DNA of 27,394 nucleotides from Reyranella sp. (GTDB lineage Bacteria > Pseudomonadota > Alphaproteobacteria > Reyranellales > Reyranellaceae): assembly GCA_021732965.1 (NCBI GenBank), contig JAKFVZ010000079.1, positions 1 through 27,394 on the forward strand. Direction: 5' to 3'. The translations under genes were made by a program, and so were the position numbers. Below are positions 15,360 to 22,571 of this stretch, one piece after another (the first letter of the stretch is position 1; each line of letters opens with the position of its first letter). The notes under the pieces are model-generated. The model saw only the letters and a program-made list of their open reading frames with translations, made no database searches and was not told the DNA's origin.

Positions 15360-16415
15360 TTACTTCTTGGGAGGTTCGCAATCGACGCAGACGCCGATGG
15401 GAAGGGTGACGGCATAGCTCTTGTTGCCGAGCCACGGCGGAATCACGGCGCCGAAGCCGCCGGCCGGTCCGCCTGCCGCGATGACCAGGAGCTGGTCGGG
15501 TGAATCCATTGCCGTGTAGACGCTGTCGCCGCGATCGCGGACGACGGCGCCCTTGCCGACCTCGGCCCATTCACGGCGATGGATGCGGGCACGCTCGTGG
15601 ATGAAGGTCGCGATGTCGGCCTTGGTCCAGCCGCCAGCCTGCAGATGTTCACGCAACTGCTTGGGAACGACGATCGCGTAGTTGCCGGGATGGATCGAGT
15701 AGTGGCGCATGTTGGCACGCATCTCGGCCGCGAAGGTTTCCAGGATTTCCTCGGGCTTGGTCGTCCATTCGTTCATGAGCTGGCGCGGGGCGCCGGCTGA
15801 CATCACCGTGACGGAGGACGCGCCCTTGGGTACGCCGCGATGCTCGGCCAGCGGAAGCCAGGTCGTGTCTTCCTCGTCCTCGGCGACGCAGTAGCTGAAC
15901 TTGCCGGGATGGCCGAGCGTCGAGCGGTCGATCACGCCCGGCCGATCGTCCAGCAGGTTGATCAGGCAGAGCCGGATGGCGCGCCCGATGACCGCCGTCG
16001 CGCGGTCCGAGTTGGCAAGCGCGTTGAACGTGCCGCTGGCGCCGATCTCGAGCCGGATCGGCCCGTTCAGGATGACCAGCACCGCGCAGCCGCCGGTGCT
16101 GGCGGTGGCGCCGTGCATCAGGAATTCGTCCTGCATCATGGCGGTCCACGCCGTCACGACGACGGGGAAATGCATGGGCAGGCAGCCCGCCATCACGGCA
16201 TTGATCGCGAGCTTCTCGGCGGTGATGGCGAGACCGCGCACCGGCTCGATGCCGATCAGCTGGTCGGGAGGCATCATCACCCATTCGAGGCATTCCTGAA
16301 CCGCCTCGCGCGTCGGCGGCACGATCGGCAGGCCGTCGGTCCAGCCGTTGGAATGATAGAGTTCCTGGACGGCCGAAATGCTGTCGGCCGAGTAGGATCG
16401 GGATGCAAACTGCAC
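15360..16415 (-). CDS. Conserved partner protein of the UGSC selenoprotein
   Basis: A 351-aa cytoplasmic protein without a signal peptide. It belongs to a conserved family that I recognise by NGWTDGLPIVPPT near residues 23-35, EKLAINAVMAGC, and STLGHPGKFSYCVAEDEE, but to which I cannot give a function. Relatives occur beside UGSC/CGSC genes, to my recollection. The C-terminus ends in a CVDC motif at 343-346, a possible redox pair. The start is a GTG at 16415 with GGAGGA upstream. It is the first gene of the unit, followed 11 nt later by the selenoprotein. Together they may form one enzyme or a redox pair. Confidence 0.85.
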   Translation of the reverse strand: MQFASRSYSADSISAVQELYHSNGWTDGLPIVPPTREAVQECLEWVMMPPDQLIGIEPVRGLAITAEKLAINAVMAGCLPMHFPVVVTAWTAMMQDEFLMHGATASTGGCAVLVILNGPIRLEIGASGTFNALANSDRATAVIGRAIRLCLINLLDDRPGVIDRSTLGHPGKFSYCVAEDEEDTTWLPLAEHRGVPKGASSVTVMSAGAPRQLMNEWTTKPEEILETFAAEMRANMRHYSIHPGNYAIVVPKQLREHLQAGGWTKADIATFIHERARIHRREWAEVGKGAVVRDRGDSVYTAMDSPDQLLVIAAGGPAGGFGAVIPPWLGNKSYAVTLPIGVCVDCEPPKK

Positions 16416-16464
16416 GTCGTTTCCTCCACCGCGCCGCGCACCTGACGCCAGACGGGCTGCCGCC

Positions 16465-16492
16465 AGAATAGCCTTCCGTACGCCTATGCCAA
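16465..16492 (-). promoter_or_regulatory. Candidate sigma-70 promoter of the UGSC operon
   Basis: On the minus strand TTGGCA (16487-16492), a 16-nt spacer and TATTCT (16465-16470). Both boxes are good matches. The start would give a leader of about 40 nt before the GTG at 16415. It lies directly downstream of the LysR gene, a common place for a LysR-controlled promoter. Confidence 0.5.
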
Positions 16493-16529
16493 CCGCAAGC
16501 TGATAGCTGCAATTATTCCATTTCGCGCA

Positions 16530-17450
16530 TCAACGCCCGGCGGGCTTCGGCCAGGCCCGGCGCGCAAGTGCGAGAAAGCCGGCCGCAGCCGGTGACGGTT
16601 CCCGTTCCCGCAGGAGAACGAGGCCGAGGCGACGCGAGAGCTTCGGCTCGCCGAGCGGAATGGCCCGCAGATCTCGCCCGAGGAACAGGCCCGTGGCGCC
16701 GGTCGGCACGATGGCGAGACCGACGCCGGCGCGCACGCAGCCCATGAGCGTCGCGAACTGGTTGACGATGACGATCTGGCGAAGCGTGAGCCCGGCAACC
16801 GACGCCGCGGCATCCACCGTCCGCCGGGTACGCGAATCGCTGGGCAGCGCCACCAGCGGCACGTCGCGCAACTCGGCCAGCGCCACGGTCCGGCGCGCGG
16901 CCAGCCGGTGGCGGCGCGGCACCACGAGGCAGAAGGTCTCGCGCTGCAGCGCCTCGCCCGAAATGGCGTCGGGCAGCTCGTCGACATAGGTGAGGCCGAG
17001 ATCGGCGGCTCCGCTGCGCACCGCCTCGAGCACGCTGCCATGCACGCCCTCCTGGACATGGATCTCGATGCCCGGCCGGTCGGCGCGATAGGACGCGAGC
17101 AGCAGCGGCAGCGCGCCGCTCGCCACCGACATGATGCTGGCGATGCTGAGCCGGCCGCGTTGCTCCTCGGCAACTTCGCGGATCGAGCGCACGGTAATAC
17201 GCAGGTCGTTCAGCATGCGCTCGGCCACGGCGGCGAACTCGCGGCCGGCCGGCGTGATCTGCACATGGCGCGTACTGCGCTCGAACAGGCGTACGCCCAG
17301 CGCCGCCTCGATCCGCTTGATGGTGCGCGTCAGCGCCGGCTGCGAGATGCGCAGCCGCGACGCGGCCGCGATGAAGCTGCCGTATTCGCCGACGGCGAGA
17401 ACCGCTTCGAGTTGGCGGGCGCTGAAATCCGGCAGGGTCGGCTGGGCCAT
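16530..17450 (-). CDS. LysR family transcriptional regulator
   Basis: A 306-aa LysR regulator. The winged helix-turn-helix is at about residues 12-70 (AASRLRISQPALTRTIKRIE, then ALGVRLFERSTRHVQITPAG). The effector-binding domain follows from about residue 98 (RGRLSIASIMSVASGALP). It is transcribed in the same direction as the UGSC operon, 114 nt upstream of its first gene. LysR proteins are usually divergent from their targets, so control here is plausible but not shown by orientation. The ligand is unknown. The start ATG at 17450 has only a weak ribosome-binding site. Confidence 0.93.
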   Translation of the reverse strand: MAQPTLPDFSARQLEAVLAVGEYGSFIAAASRLRISQPALTRTIKRIEAALGVRLFERSTRHVQITPAGREFAAVAERMLNDLRITVRSIREVAEEQRGRLSIASIMSVASGALPLLLASYRADRPGIEIHVQEGVHGSVLEAVRSGAADLGLTYVDELPDAISGEALQRETFCLVVPRRHRLAARRTVALAELRDVPLVALPSDSRTRRTVDAAASVAGLTLRQIVIVNQFATLMGCVRAGVGLAIVPTGATGLFLGRDLRAIPLGEPKLSRRLGLVLLREREPSPAAAGFLALARRAWPKPAGR

Positions 17451-17527
17451 GGCAGCTCACGCTTTGAGGAGCAGCGAAGTGAGGGATCCTGATCCATGTC
17501 TACCGTGAAGACGAAGCGGGATCACCT

Positions 17528-17574
17528 TCCTCCCCATTCAAATGGGGAGGTGGCGCGGAGCGCCGGAGGGGTCA
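17528..17574 (+). repeat. Palindromic repeat module 1, copy A
   Basis: Left hairpin CCTCCCCATT-CA-AATGGGGAGG (17529-17550), then an inner hairpin GGCGC-GGA-GCGCC (17552-17564), then GGAGGGGTCA. It is a full-length copy of the element found again at 20523-20568, 20587-20640 (inverted) and 20692-20734. It lies in the gap between the LysR and monooxygenase genes. Confidence 0.85.
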
Positions 17575-17589
17575 TACGTGGCCCGTCGT

Positions 17590-17654
17590 TCTTCGGCGCT
17601 CCCGGACATCGCAAAGCGATGTCCTGACGCTATCGGGCCGAGCTTCGCTCGGCC
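17590..17654 (+). repeat. Palindromic repeat module 2, copy A
   Basis: TCTTCGGCGCTCCCGGACATC opens the module (shared with 20750-20836). It has a 9-bp hairpin GGACATCGC-AAA-GCGATGTCC (17604-17624) and a terminal hairpin GGCCGAG-CTTCG-CTCGGCC (17636-17654). The last base touches the stop codon of the monooxygenase gene, so the terminal hairpin may also end that transcript. Confidence 0.8.
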
Positions 17655-18733
17655 TACGCTGCCAGCATCCGCCCCGGATTGCGCTGGCGCAGGATCGGCA
17701 TGATCCACTTGCCGAAGCGTTCCGCCTCCTCGTCGTGCAGGTAGCCAGACAGACAGAAGGAGTGACAGCCGAGATCGATGAACTTCTGCAAGGTGTCGGC
17801 GCACTGTTCGGGATCGCCGACGATGGCAATGCCGGCGCCGGGGCGGACCTGGGTGATGCCGGTCCACAGATGCGGCTCGATCGTCTCGCCGATCGCCGCC
17901 AGCTCGCGCACGCGGCGGTTGGCTTCCGAGGTGGCGAAGCGCTCCTTCACGAAGGCCTTCTGCGCCTCGCTGGCATGCTCGACCAGACCATGCGCGAAGT
18001 CCCAGGCTTCCTTCTCGGTCTCGCGGCAGACGACCTGCAGGCGCATGCCGAAGCCGATCTCGTTCTCGCGGCCGTGGCGCGCCGCCATCGACTTGATCTC
18101 GGCCATGTTGGCGCGGATGCGCTCGTAGGTGTCGCCCCAGAAGAGATGCACGTCGGAGTGCTTGGCGGAAATTTCCCAAGCTTGCTTCGAGCCGCCACCG
18201 AGATAGAAGCGCGGGTGCGGCTGCTGCAACGGATAGGGCCGGATCTGCGCGCCCTTGAGCTGATAGAACTTGCCGTCGAAGTTCACCGGACCCTTCGTGG
18301 TCCACAGCGCCTTCAGGATCGAGACTTCCTCGTCCATGATCTCGTAGCGCTCTTCCTTGCCCCACTTGATGCCTTCGGAGGCATTCTCGGCCTCGCTCTG
18401 GCCGGCGATCAGGTTGATGCAGATGCGGCCACCCGAAAGCTGGTCGAAGGCGGTGATCATCTTGGCCAGCAGCACGGGATTGATGTAGCTCGGCCGCGCC
18501 GCGACCAGCATGCGCATCGACTTCGAGCGCGCCACCATCATGGCGCTGGAGATCCAGGCCTCCCAGCACGCGGTCTGGACCGGCACCAGCATGTATTCGA
18601 AGCCCGCTGCCTCGGCCGCGCCGACGATCCTGTCGAACAGTTCGAGCGACGGCGGGATCTGGGCGCTCGGCAGGCCATAGGCGGTGGTGTCGCCCGCGGT
18701 GGGCAGGAACCAGCCGAATTCGAGTTTGCGCAT
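17654..18733 (-). CDS. Luciferase-like flavin-dependent monooxygenase
   Basis: A 359-aa enzyme of the LLM class, close to the SsuD alkanesulfonate monooxygenase and dimethyl sulfone monooxygenase branch. These use reduced FMN and oxygen. Visible family segments: FGWFLPTAGDTTAYG at the N-terminus, SYINPVLLAKMITAFDQLSGGRICINLIAG around residues 82-111, and RFYLGGGS. It needs a separate flavin reductase, which is not nearby. It is divergent from the gamma-glutamyltransferase-like gene, with 100 bp between the starts. The substrate could be an organosulfur or nitrilotriacetate-like compound; the sequence does not decide. Confidence 0.92.
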   Translation of the reverse strand: MRKLEFGWFLPTAGDTTAYGLPSAQIPPSLELFDRIVGAAEAAGFEYMLVPVQTACWEAWISSAMMVARSKSMRMLVAARPSYINPVLLAKMITAFDQLSGGRICINLIAGQSEAENASEGIKWGKEERYEIMDEEVSILKALWTTKGPVNFDGKFYQLKGAQIRPYPLQQPHPRFYLGGGSKQAWEISAKHSDVHLFWGDTYERIRANMAEIKSMAARHGRENEIGFGMRLQVVCRETEKEAWDFAHGLVEHASEAQKAFVKERFATSEANRRVRELAAIGETIEPHLWTGITQVRPGAGIAIVGDPEQCADTLQKFIDLGCHSFCLSGYLHDEEAERFGKWIMPILRQRNPGRMLAA

Positions 18734-18833
18734 GAGGTCCGTTTCCTTCCGCTGGCAGCTTATCGCAATTCGTTGTGGTCGCGAGCGGCCGGACCCGGCA
18801 CGATCCGCCGCACCTTATTGGGGAGACGAGTAG

Positions 18834-20447
18834 ATGCTGCAACATGGCAAGCGCCCGACAATCGCATCGCGGCACGGCATGGTGGCCGCTGCTCATCCGC
18901 TGGCCGCAGCCGCAGGCGCCCGCATCCTGGCCAACGGCGGCAATGCCTTCGACGCGGCGGTCGCAACTGCAGCCGCACTGAACGTCGTCGAACCTTACAT
19001 GTCGGGCCTCGCCGGCCGCGGTGTCGCGACCTGCTACATCGCCGCTGAGAAGCGCGTGCGCACGCTCGACTTCGTCGGACCGATCTCGAAGAACTTTCCG
19101 ATCGACAAGCTCAGCAACCGCTCGCAGTTGCAGCGCGGCGCTCTCGCCGTCGGCGCACCGGGTAACCTCGCCGGCTGGTGCGAGCTGAACGGCACGCACG
19201 GCAAGAAGAAGCTGCCGGAACTCTTCGCGCCCGCGATCGCCATCGCGCGCGACGGTTTCCAGCTCATCGAGTTCAACATCGAGGAGATCCAGGGCGTCGC
19301 CGGCGAACTGGCCGGACACAAGGCGCTGCATCCCGAATGGTCGCGCGTCTACACGGCCGGCGCGGGCAACGTGAAGCCAGGCTTCGTGCTGAAGCAGCCC
19401 GATCTGGCGCGCACGCTCGAGGCGCTGGCCAGCGAAGGTCCGGGCCTGCTCTACGGCGGCGCGCTCGGCAGGAAGATCCTAGACCGGTTGACCGAGCTGG
19501 GCGGCTGCATGGTCATGGACGACCTGCTGGCCGCCAAGGCGACGTGGCGCGATCCGGTCTCCGTCACTTATCGTGGCCGCACCGTCCATGTGCCGCCGCC
19601 GCCCTGCGAGGGCTTCCAGTTCCTGCTGACGCTCCGCATCCTCGAAGGCTTCGACCTCGCGAAGATGAAGCGCAATTCGACGGAGCATGTCGATACGGTG
19701 CTGCGCGCCGTCCGCCTAGCCGCCGGCGTGCGCATCGCGACCGGCGTGCCGGCGCCGCAGAAGCTGGCCGAAATCCTGTCGGACGCCCATGTCGAGACGC
19801 TGCGCGCTCGCGTGCGCGACGGCAAGCCGGTGATCGGCCCGACCGAGCAGTGGACGCCGCCGCAGGAGCCGGTCTCGCCGACCGACGAGAGCCACACGAC
19901 GTCGTTCTCGATCGCCGACAACGAGGGCAACCTGATCTGCCTGACGCAGAGCCTGGGCAGCGTGTTCGGCTCGGGCATCGTGGTGCCCGGCACCGGCCTC
20001 TGCCTCAACAACTTCCTCTACTGGGCCGACGTCAATCCGAAGAGCCCGAACCGCGTGAAGCCGGGCGACCAGCTGCCGATGTGCATGGCGCCGTCGATCT
20101 CGACCAAGGAAGGCGATCCGATCCTCGCGCTGGGCACGCCCGGCAGCTACGGCATCCTGCAGACCCAGCCGCAGGCGATGGTCCAGCATGTCGATTTCGG
20201 CCTGCCGCTGCAGCAGGCGATCGAGGCGCCGCGCGGCCGACTGACCGACGGCGCGGAAGTGTTCCTGGAATCGCGCCTGCCGCCGGACGTCCATGCCGAC
20301 CTGCGCAAACTCGGCCACAACGTTACGACGGGGCCGGAATGGACCATGAAGGTCGGCGGCATGCAGGGCGTCGCGGTCGATCCGGAAACCGGCATCTTCA
20401 CCGGCGGCTGCGACCCGCGCCGCGACGGCTACTGCGTGCCGGCGTAG
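18834..20447 (+). CDS. Gamma-glutamyltransferase family protein
   Basis: A 537-aa Ntn-hydrolase of the gamma-glutamyltransferase family. These proteins cut themselves in front of a Thr that becomes the nucleophile. The candidate is Thr355 in HTTSFSIAD, where classical enzymes have TTHYSVVD; the His is Ser here. SLGSVFGSG and PGTGLCLNN follow as in the family. No signal peptide is present, so it is probably cytoplasmic, unlike the periplasmic E. coli enzyme. The usual GIGGGGF-type loop reads SGLAGRGVATC at about 62-72, so the substrate may not be a gamma-glutamyl peptide. GGGGAGA precedes the ATG. It may act with the divergent monooxygenase. Confidence 0.88.
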   Translation: MLQHGKRPTIASRHGMVAAAHPLAAAAGARILANGGNAFDAAVATAAALNVVEPYMSGLAGRGVATCYIAAEKRVRTLDFVGPISKNFPIDKLSNRSQLQRGALAVGAPGNLAGWCELNGTHGKKKLPELFAPAIAIARDGFQLIEFNIEEIQGVAGELAGHKALHPEWSRVYTAGAGNVKPGFVLKQPDLARTLEALASEGPGLLYGGALGRKILDRLTELGGCMVMDDLLAAKATWRDPVSVTYRGRTVHVPPPPCEGFQFLLTLRILEGFDLAKMKRNSTEHVDTVLRAVRLAAGVRIATGVPAPQKLAEILSDAHVETLRARVRDGKPVIGPTEQWTPPQEPVSPTDESHTTSFSIADNEGNLICLTQSLGSVFGSGIVVPGTGLCLNNFLYWADVNPKSPNRVKPGDQLPMCMAPSISTKEGDPILALGTPGSYGILQTQPQAMVQHVDFGLPLQQAIEAPRGRLTDGAEVFLESRLPPDVHADLRKLGHNVTTGPEWTMKVGGMQGVAVDPETGIFTGGCDPRRDGYCVPA

Positions 20448-20522
20448 GCGAATCACCCTCCTCCGCATTCAAATGGCTATCGCGTTCACACATCTTGGCG
20501 CGGCAGCGGCCCGGCTCATTTT

Positions 20523-20568
20523 CCTCCCCATTCAGATGGGGAGGTGGCCCGCAGGGCCGGAGGGGTCA
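20523..20568 (+). repeat. Palindromic repeat module 1, copy B
   Basis: Left hairpin CCTCCCCAT-TCAG-ATGGGGAGG (20523-20544), inner hairpin GGCCC-GCA-GGGCC (20546-20558), then GGAGGGGTCA. It is head to head with copy C, 18 nt away. Confidence 0.85.
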
Positions 20569-20586
20569 TTGTCGTCGGGGCGTTTT

Positions 20587-20640
20587 TGACCCCTCCGTCG
20601 GCGTAAGACGCCGCCACCTCCCCATCTGAATGAGGAGGAA
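20587..20640 (-). repeat. Palindromic repeat module 1, copy C (inverted)
   Basis: The same element on the minus strand, with inner hairpin CGGCG-TCTTA-CGCCG and left arm differing by one base. Paired with copy B it makes an approximately 118-bp interrupted palindrome that could fold into one long hairpin in either transcript. A TTTTT run lies in the spacer, so it may act as a bidirectional terminator. Confidence 0.8.
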
Positions 20641-20691
20641 TCCGACCGATGCACGGTAACTCTTCCATGCGACGATCCGTGAATCCGATAG

Positions 20692-20734
20692 ATTCAAATG
20701 GGGAGGTGTCGCGTCTTACGCGACGGAGGGGTCA
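20692..20734 (+). repeat. Palindromic repeat module 1, copy D (truncated)
   Basis: ATTCAAATGGGGAGG without the complementary left arm, then inner hairpin GTCGCG-TCTTA-CGCGAC (20708-20724) and GGAGGGGTCA. It is in the same orientation as copy A and, like A, is followed by module 2. Confidence 0.8.
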
Positions 20735-20749
20735 AGCGTGATCGCTCTG

Positions 20750-20836
20750 TCTTCGGCCCTCCCGGACATCGCCTTGCTTAGCGGCTTGTAACCAAGCCGC
20801 GGCCTGACGCTCCCCGGGCCGAGCTTCGCTCGGCCC
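20750..20836 (+). repeat. Palindromic repeat module 2, copy D
   Basis: It shares the opening TCTTCGGC, the CCCGGACATCGC and CCTGACGCT blocks and the terminal hairpin GGGCCGAG-CTTCG-CTCGGCCC (20816-20836) with 17590-17654. The middle differs and carries its own hairpin GCGGCTTG-TAAC-CAAGCCGC (20781-20800). Confidence 0.8.
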
Positions 20837-20914
20837 ATCGGCATTCCTCTTGCACGGACGGTCAAGGCAAGATGGAATGCGTTCCTGCGAGAACGTTCAC
20901 GAGGGGGATGGTTG

Positions 20915-22510
20915 ATGCGTAAATTGGCATGGCTCGCGGTCGCCGCGATTGCCGTCATCGGCGCCGGGGCGGCAAACGCCCAGCAGACGCCGCGCAAGGG
21001 CGGCACGCTCCGCATGACGGCGCCCTACGCCGCGAGCTTCGGCAGCCTCGACCCGCACGTCACGCCGCGCGCCCAGGACGACATCGTCGGCAAGGCGCTG
21101 CAGCGCTCGCTCTACAACTGGGACACCGCGGCCAACAAGCTCACGCTCGAACTCGCCAAGTCCGTCACGGCATCGGCCGACGGCCTCACCTATACCTACA
21201 AGCTGCGCGACGACGCCTTCTTCCACAACGGCCGCAAGATGACGGCCGACGACGTGATCTTCTCGTTCACCCGCATCATGGACGGCAGCAAGGGCTATCC
21301 CGGCGCGCGTTACGTCCGCCTGATCAAGGGCGCTGTCGATGTCGAGAAGGGCACGGCCAAGGAAATTTCCGGCCTGAAGAAAATCGACGACTACACGCTG
21401 GAGATGACGATCACCGATCGCGTCGATCCCGGCTACTACTTCTTCGGCGGCTCGACCGCGATCCTGCCCAAGGAGGAAGTCGAGAAGGGCAACTACGCCT
21501 CCAATCCGGTCGGCCTCGGCCCGTTCAAGTTCAAGGAACACATTCCCGGCTCGCGCGTCGTGATGGATCGCTTCGACAAGTTCTACAAGACGGGCCAGCC
21601 CTACCTCGACAAGCTCGAGGTGCTGATCATGGCTGAAGCCGCCGCCCGCGACGTCGCTTTCCGCAACAAGGAGATCGACACCTCGATCCTGGGCCCGGCG
21701 CAGTACGTCGCCTATCGCGCCGATCCGCAGCTCTCCAAGGGCATCCTGGAAGTGGCCGAGATGTTCACGCGCTCGACGCACATCAACCTGAACTCGATCA
21801 AGCCGTTCCAGGACAAGCGTGTGCGCCAGGCGATCAACTACGCGATCGACTCCAACCTGATCATCTCGCGCCTGGTCAAGGACAAGGCCTATCGCGCCAC
21901 CAGCTGGCTGCCGCCCTCCTCCGCGGCCTTCGACAAGACCATGAAGCCCTACCCGTACGATCCGGAGAAGGCCAAGAAGCTGCTGGCCGAGGCGGGCTAT
22001 CCCAACGGCTTCGAGTTCGAGTGGACGACCAGCCAGAACGAAAGCTGGGGCCTGCCGATCGTCGAGGCGGTGATCCCGATGCTGGCGCGTGTCGGCATCA
22101 AGGCCAAGCCCAAGCTGGTCGAGGTCACGGTGCTGACCGAGATCCTGATGAAGGGCGACCACCAGACGCTCATCGCCTCCAGCCTGACCGGCCCGGACTC
22201 GCTCGCCACCCTGCGCTGCTACTATTCCAGGACGCCGCGCACCGCCTGCAACTACACCGGCTTCAACAACGCCGATTTCGACAAGCTGCTCGACGACGCC
22301 GCCCAGGAAGGCGACATGGCCAAGCGCGACGAGATCCTGAAGAAGGCCAACAACCTGCTCTACGAAGAAGCGCCGGTCTGGTTCTTCAACTACAACAAGG
22401 CGGTTCTGGCGTTCCAGCCGTGGGTCCACGGCCTGCAGCCCAACCCGACCGAGATCACCCACCAGTACCCGGAGAACATCTGGGTCGACGCCAGCTCGCC
22501 CGCGAAGTAA
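20915..22510 (+). CDS. Peptide-type ABC binding protein (SBP family 5)
   Basis: A 531-aa periplasmic binding protein of the DppA/OppA family. The signal peptide is residues 1-22 (cleavage ANA/Q). The mature protein begins PRKGGTLRM and carries the family segments YTYKLRDDAFFHNGRKMTAD and VRQAINYAID. The start is the ATG at 20915, with GAGGGGG about 8 nt upstream. A TTG one codon earlier and an out-of-frame ATG at 20908 are less likely. First gene of the importer operon. Family members bind di- or oligopeptides, but also glutathione, nickel or opines; the ligand is not evident here. Confidence 0.95.
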   Translation: MRKLAWLAVAAIAVIGAGAANAQQTPRKGGTLRMTAPYAASFGSLDPHVTPRAQDDIVGKALQRSLYNWDTAANKLTLELAKSVTASADGLTYTYKLRDDAFFHNGRKMTADDVIFSFTRIMDGSKGYPGARYVRLIKGAVDVEKGTAKEISGLKKIDDYTLEMTITDRVDPGYYFFGGSTAILPKEEVEKGNYASNPVGLGPFKFKEHIPGSRVVMDRFDKFYKTGQPYLDKLEVLIMAEAAARDVAFRNKEIDTSILGPAQYVAYRADPQLSKGILEVAEMFTRSTHINLNSIKPFQDKRVRQAINYAIDSNLIISRLVKDKAYRATSWLPPSSAAFDKTMKPYPYDPEKAKKLLAEAGYPNGFEFEWTTSQNESWGLPIVEAVIPMLARVGIKAKPKLVEVTVLTEILMKGDHQTLIASSLTGPDSLATLRCYYSRTPRTACNYTGFNNADFDKLLDDAAQEGDMAKRDEILKKANNLLYEEAPVWFFNYNKAVLAFQPWVHGLQPNPTEITHQYPENIWVDASSPAK

Positions 22511-22527
22511 CCGGCGACACGGAAAGT

Positions 22528-22560
22528 CGGAGATTCCCCGCTAGCGGCGGGGAATCTCCG
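22528..22560 (+). promoter_or_regulatory. Intercistronic stem-loop after binding-protein gene
   Basis: A perfect 13-bp stem, CGGAGATTCCCCG (22528-22540) and CGGGGAATCTCCG (22548-22560), with a 7-nt loop. It lies in the 61-nt gap between the binding-protein stop and the first permease. No T-run follows. Likely role: message protection and reduced expression of the downstream genes. Confidence 0.75.
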
Positions 22561-22571
22561 GGATCCTCGCA

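Larger units (their letters stand above)
20448..20914. other. 467-bp intergenic region rich in palindromic repeats
   Basis: Between the gamma-glutamyltransferase-like gene and the peptide-type binding protein. It holds a degenerate left-arm fragment (about 20459-20476), repeat copies B, C and D, and a second module-2 copy. No gene is seen. The region from 20837 to 20914 carries the leader of the next operon. Confidence 0.75.

Noticed and set aside
17528..20836. Repeats as a CRISPR array or insertion-sequence ends
   Set aside because: Copies are irregularly spaced, in both orientations and without uniform spacers, and no transposase gene is present.
20897..22462. A 521-codon open frame on the minus strand over the peptide-type binding protein
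   Set aside because: It is antisense to a clear family 5 binding protein and has the repetitive composition of a GC-rich shadow.
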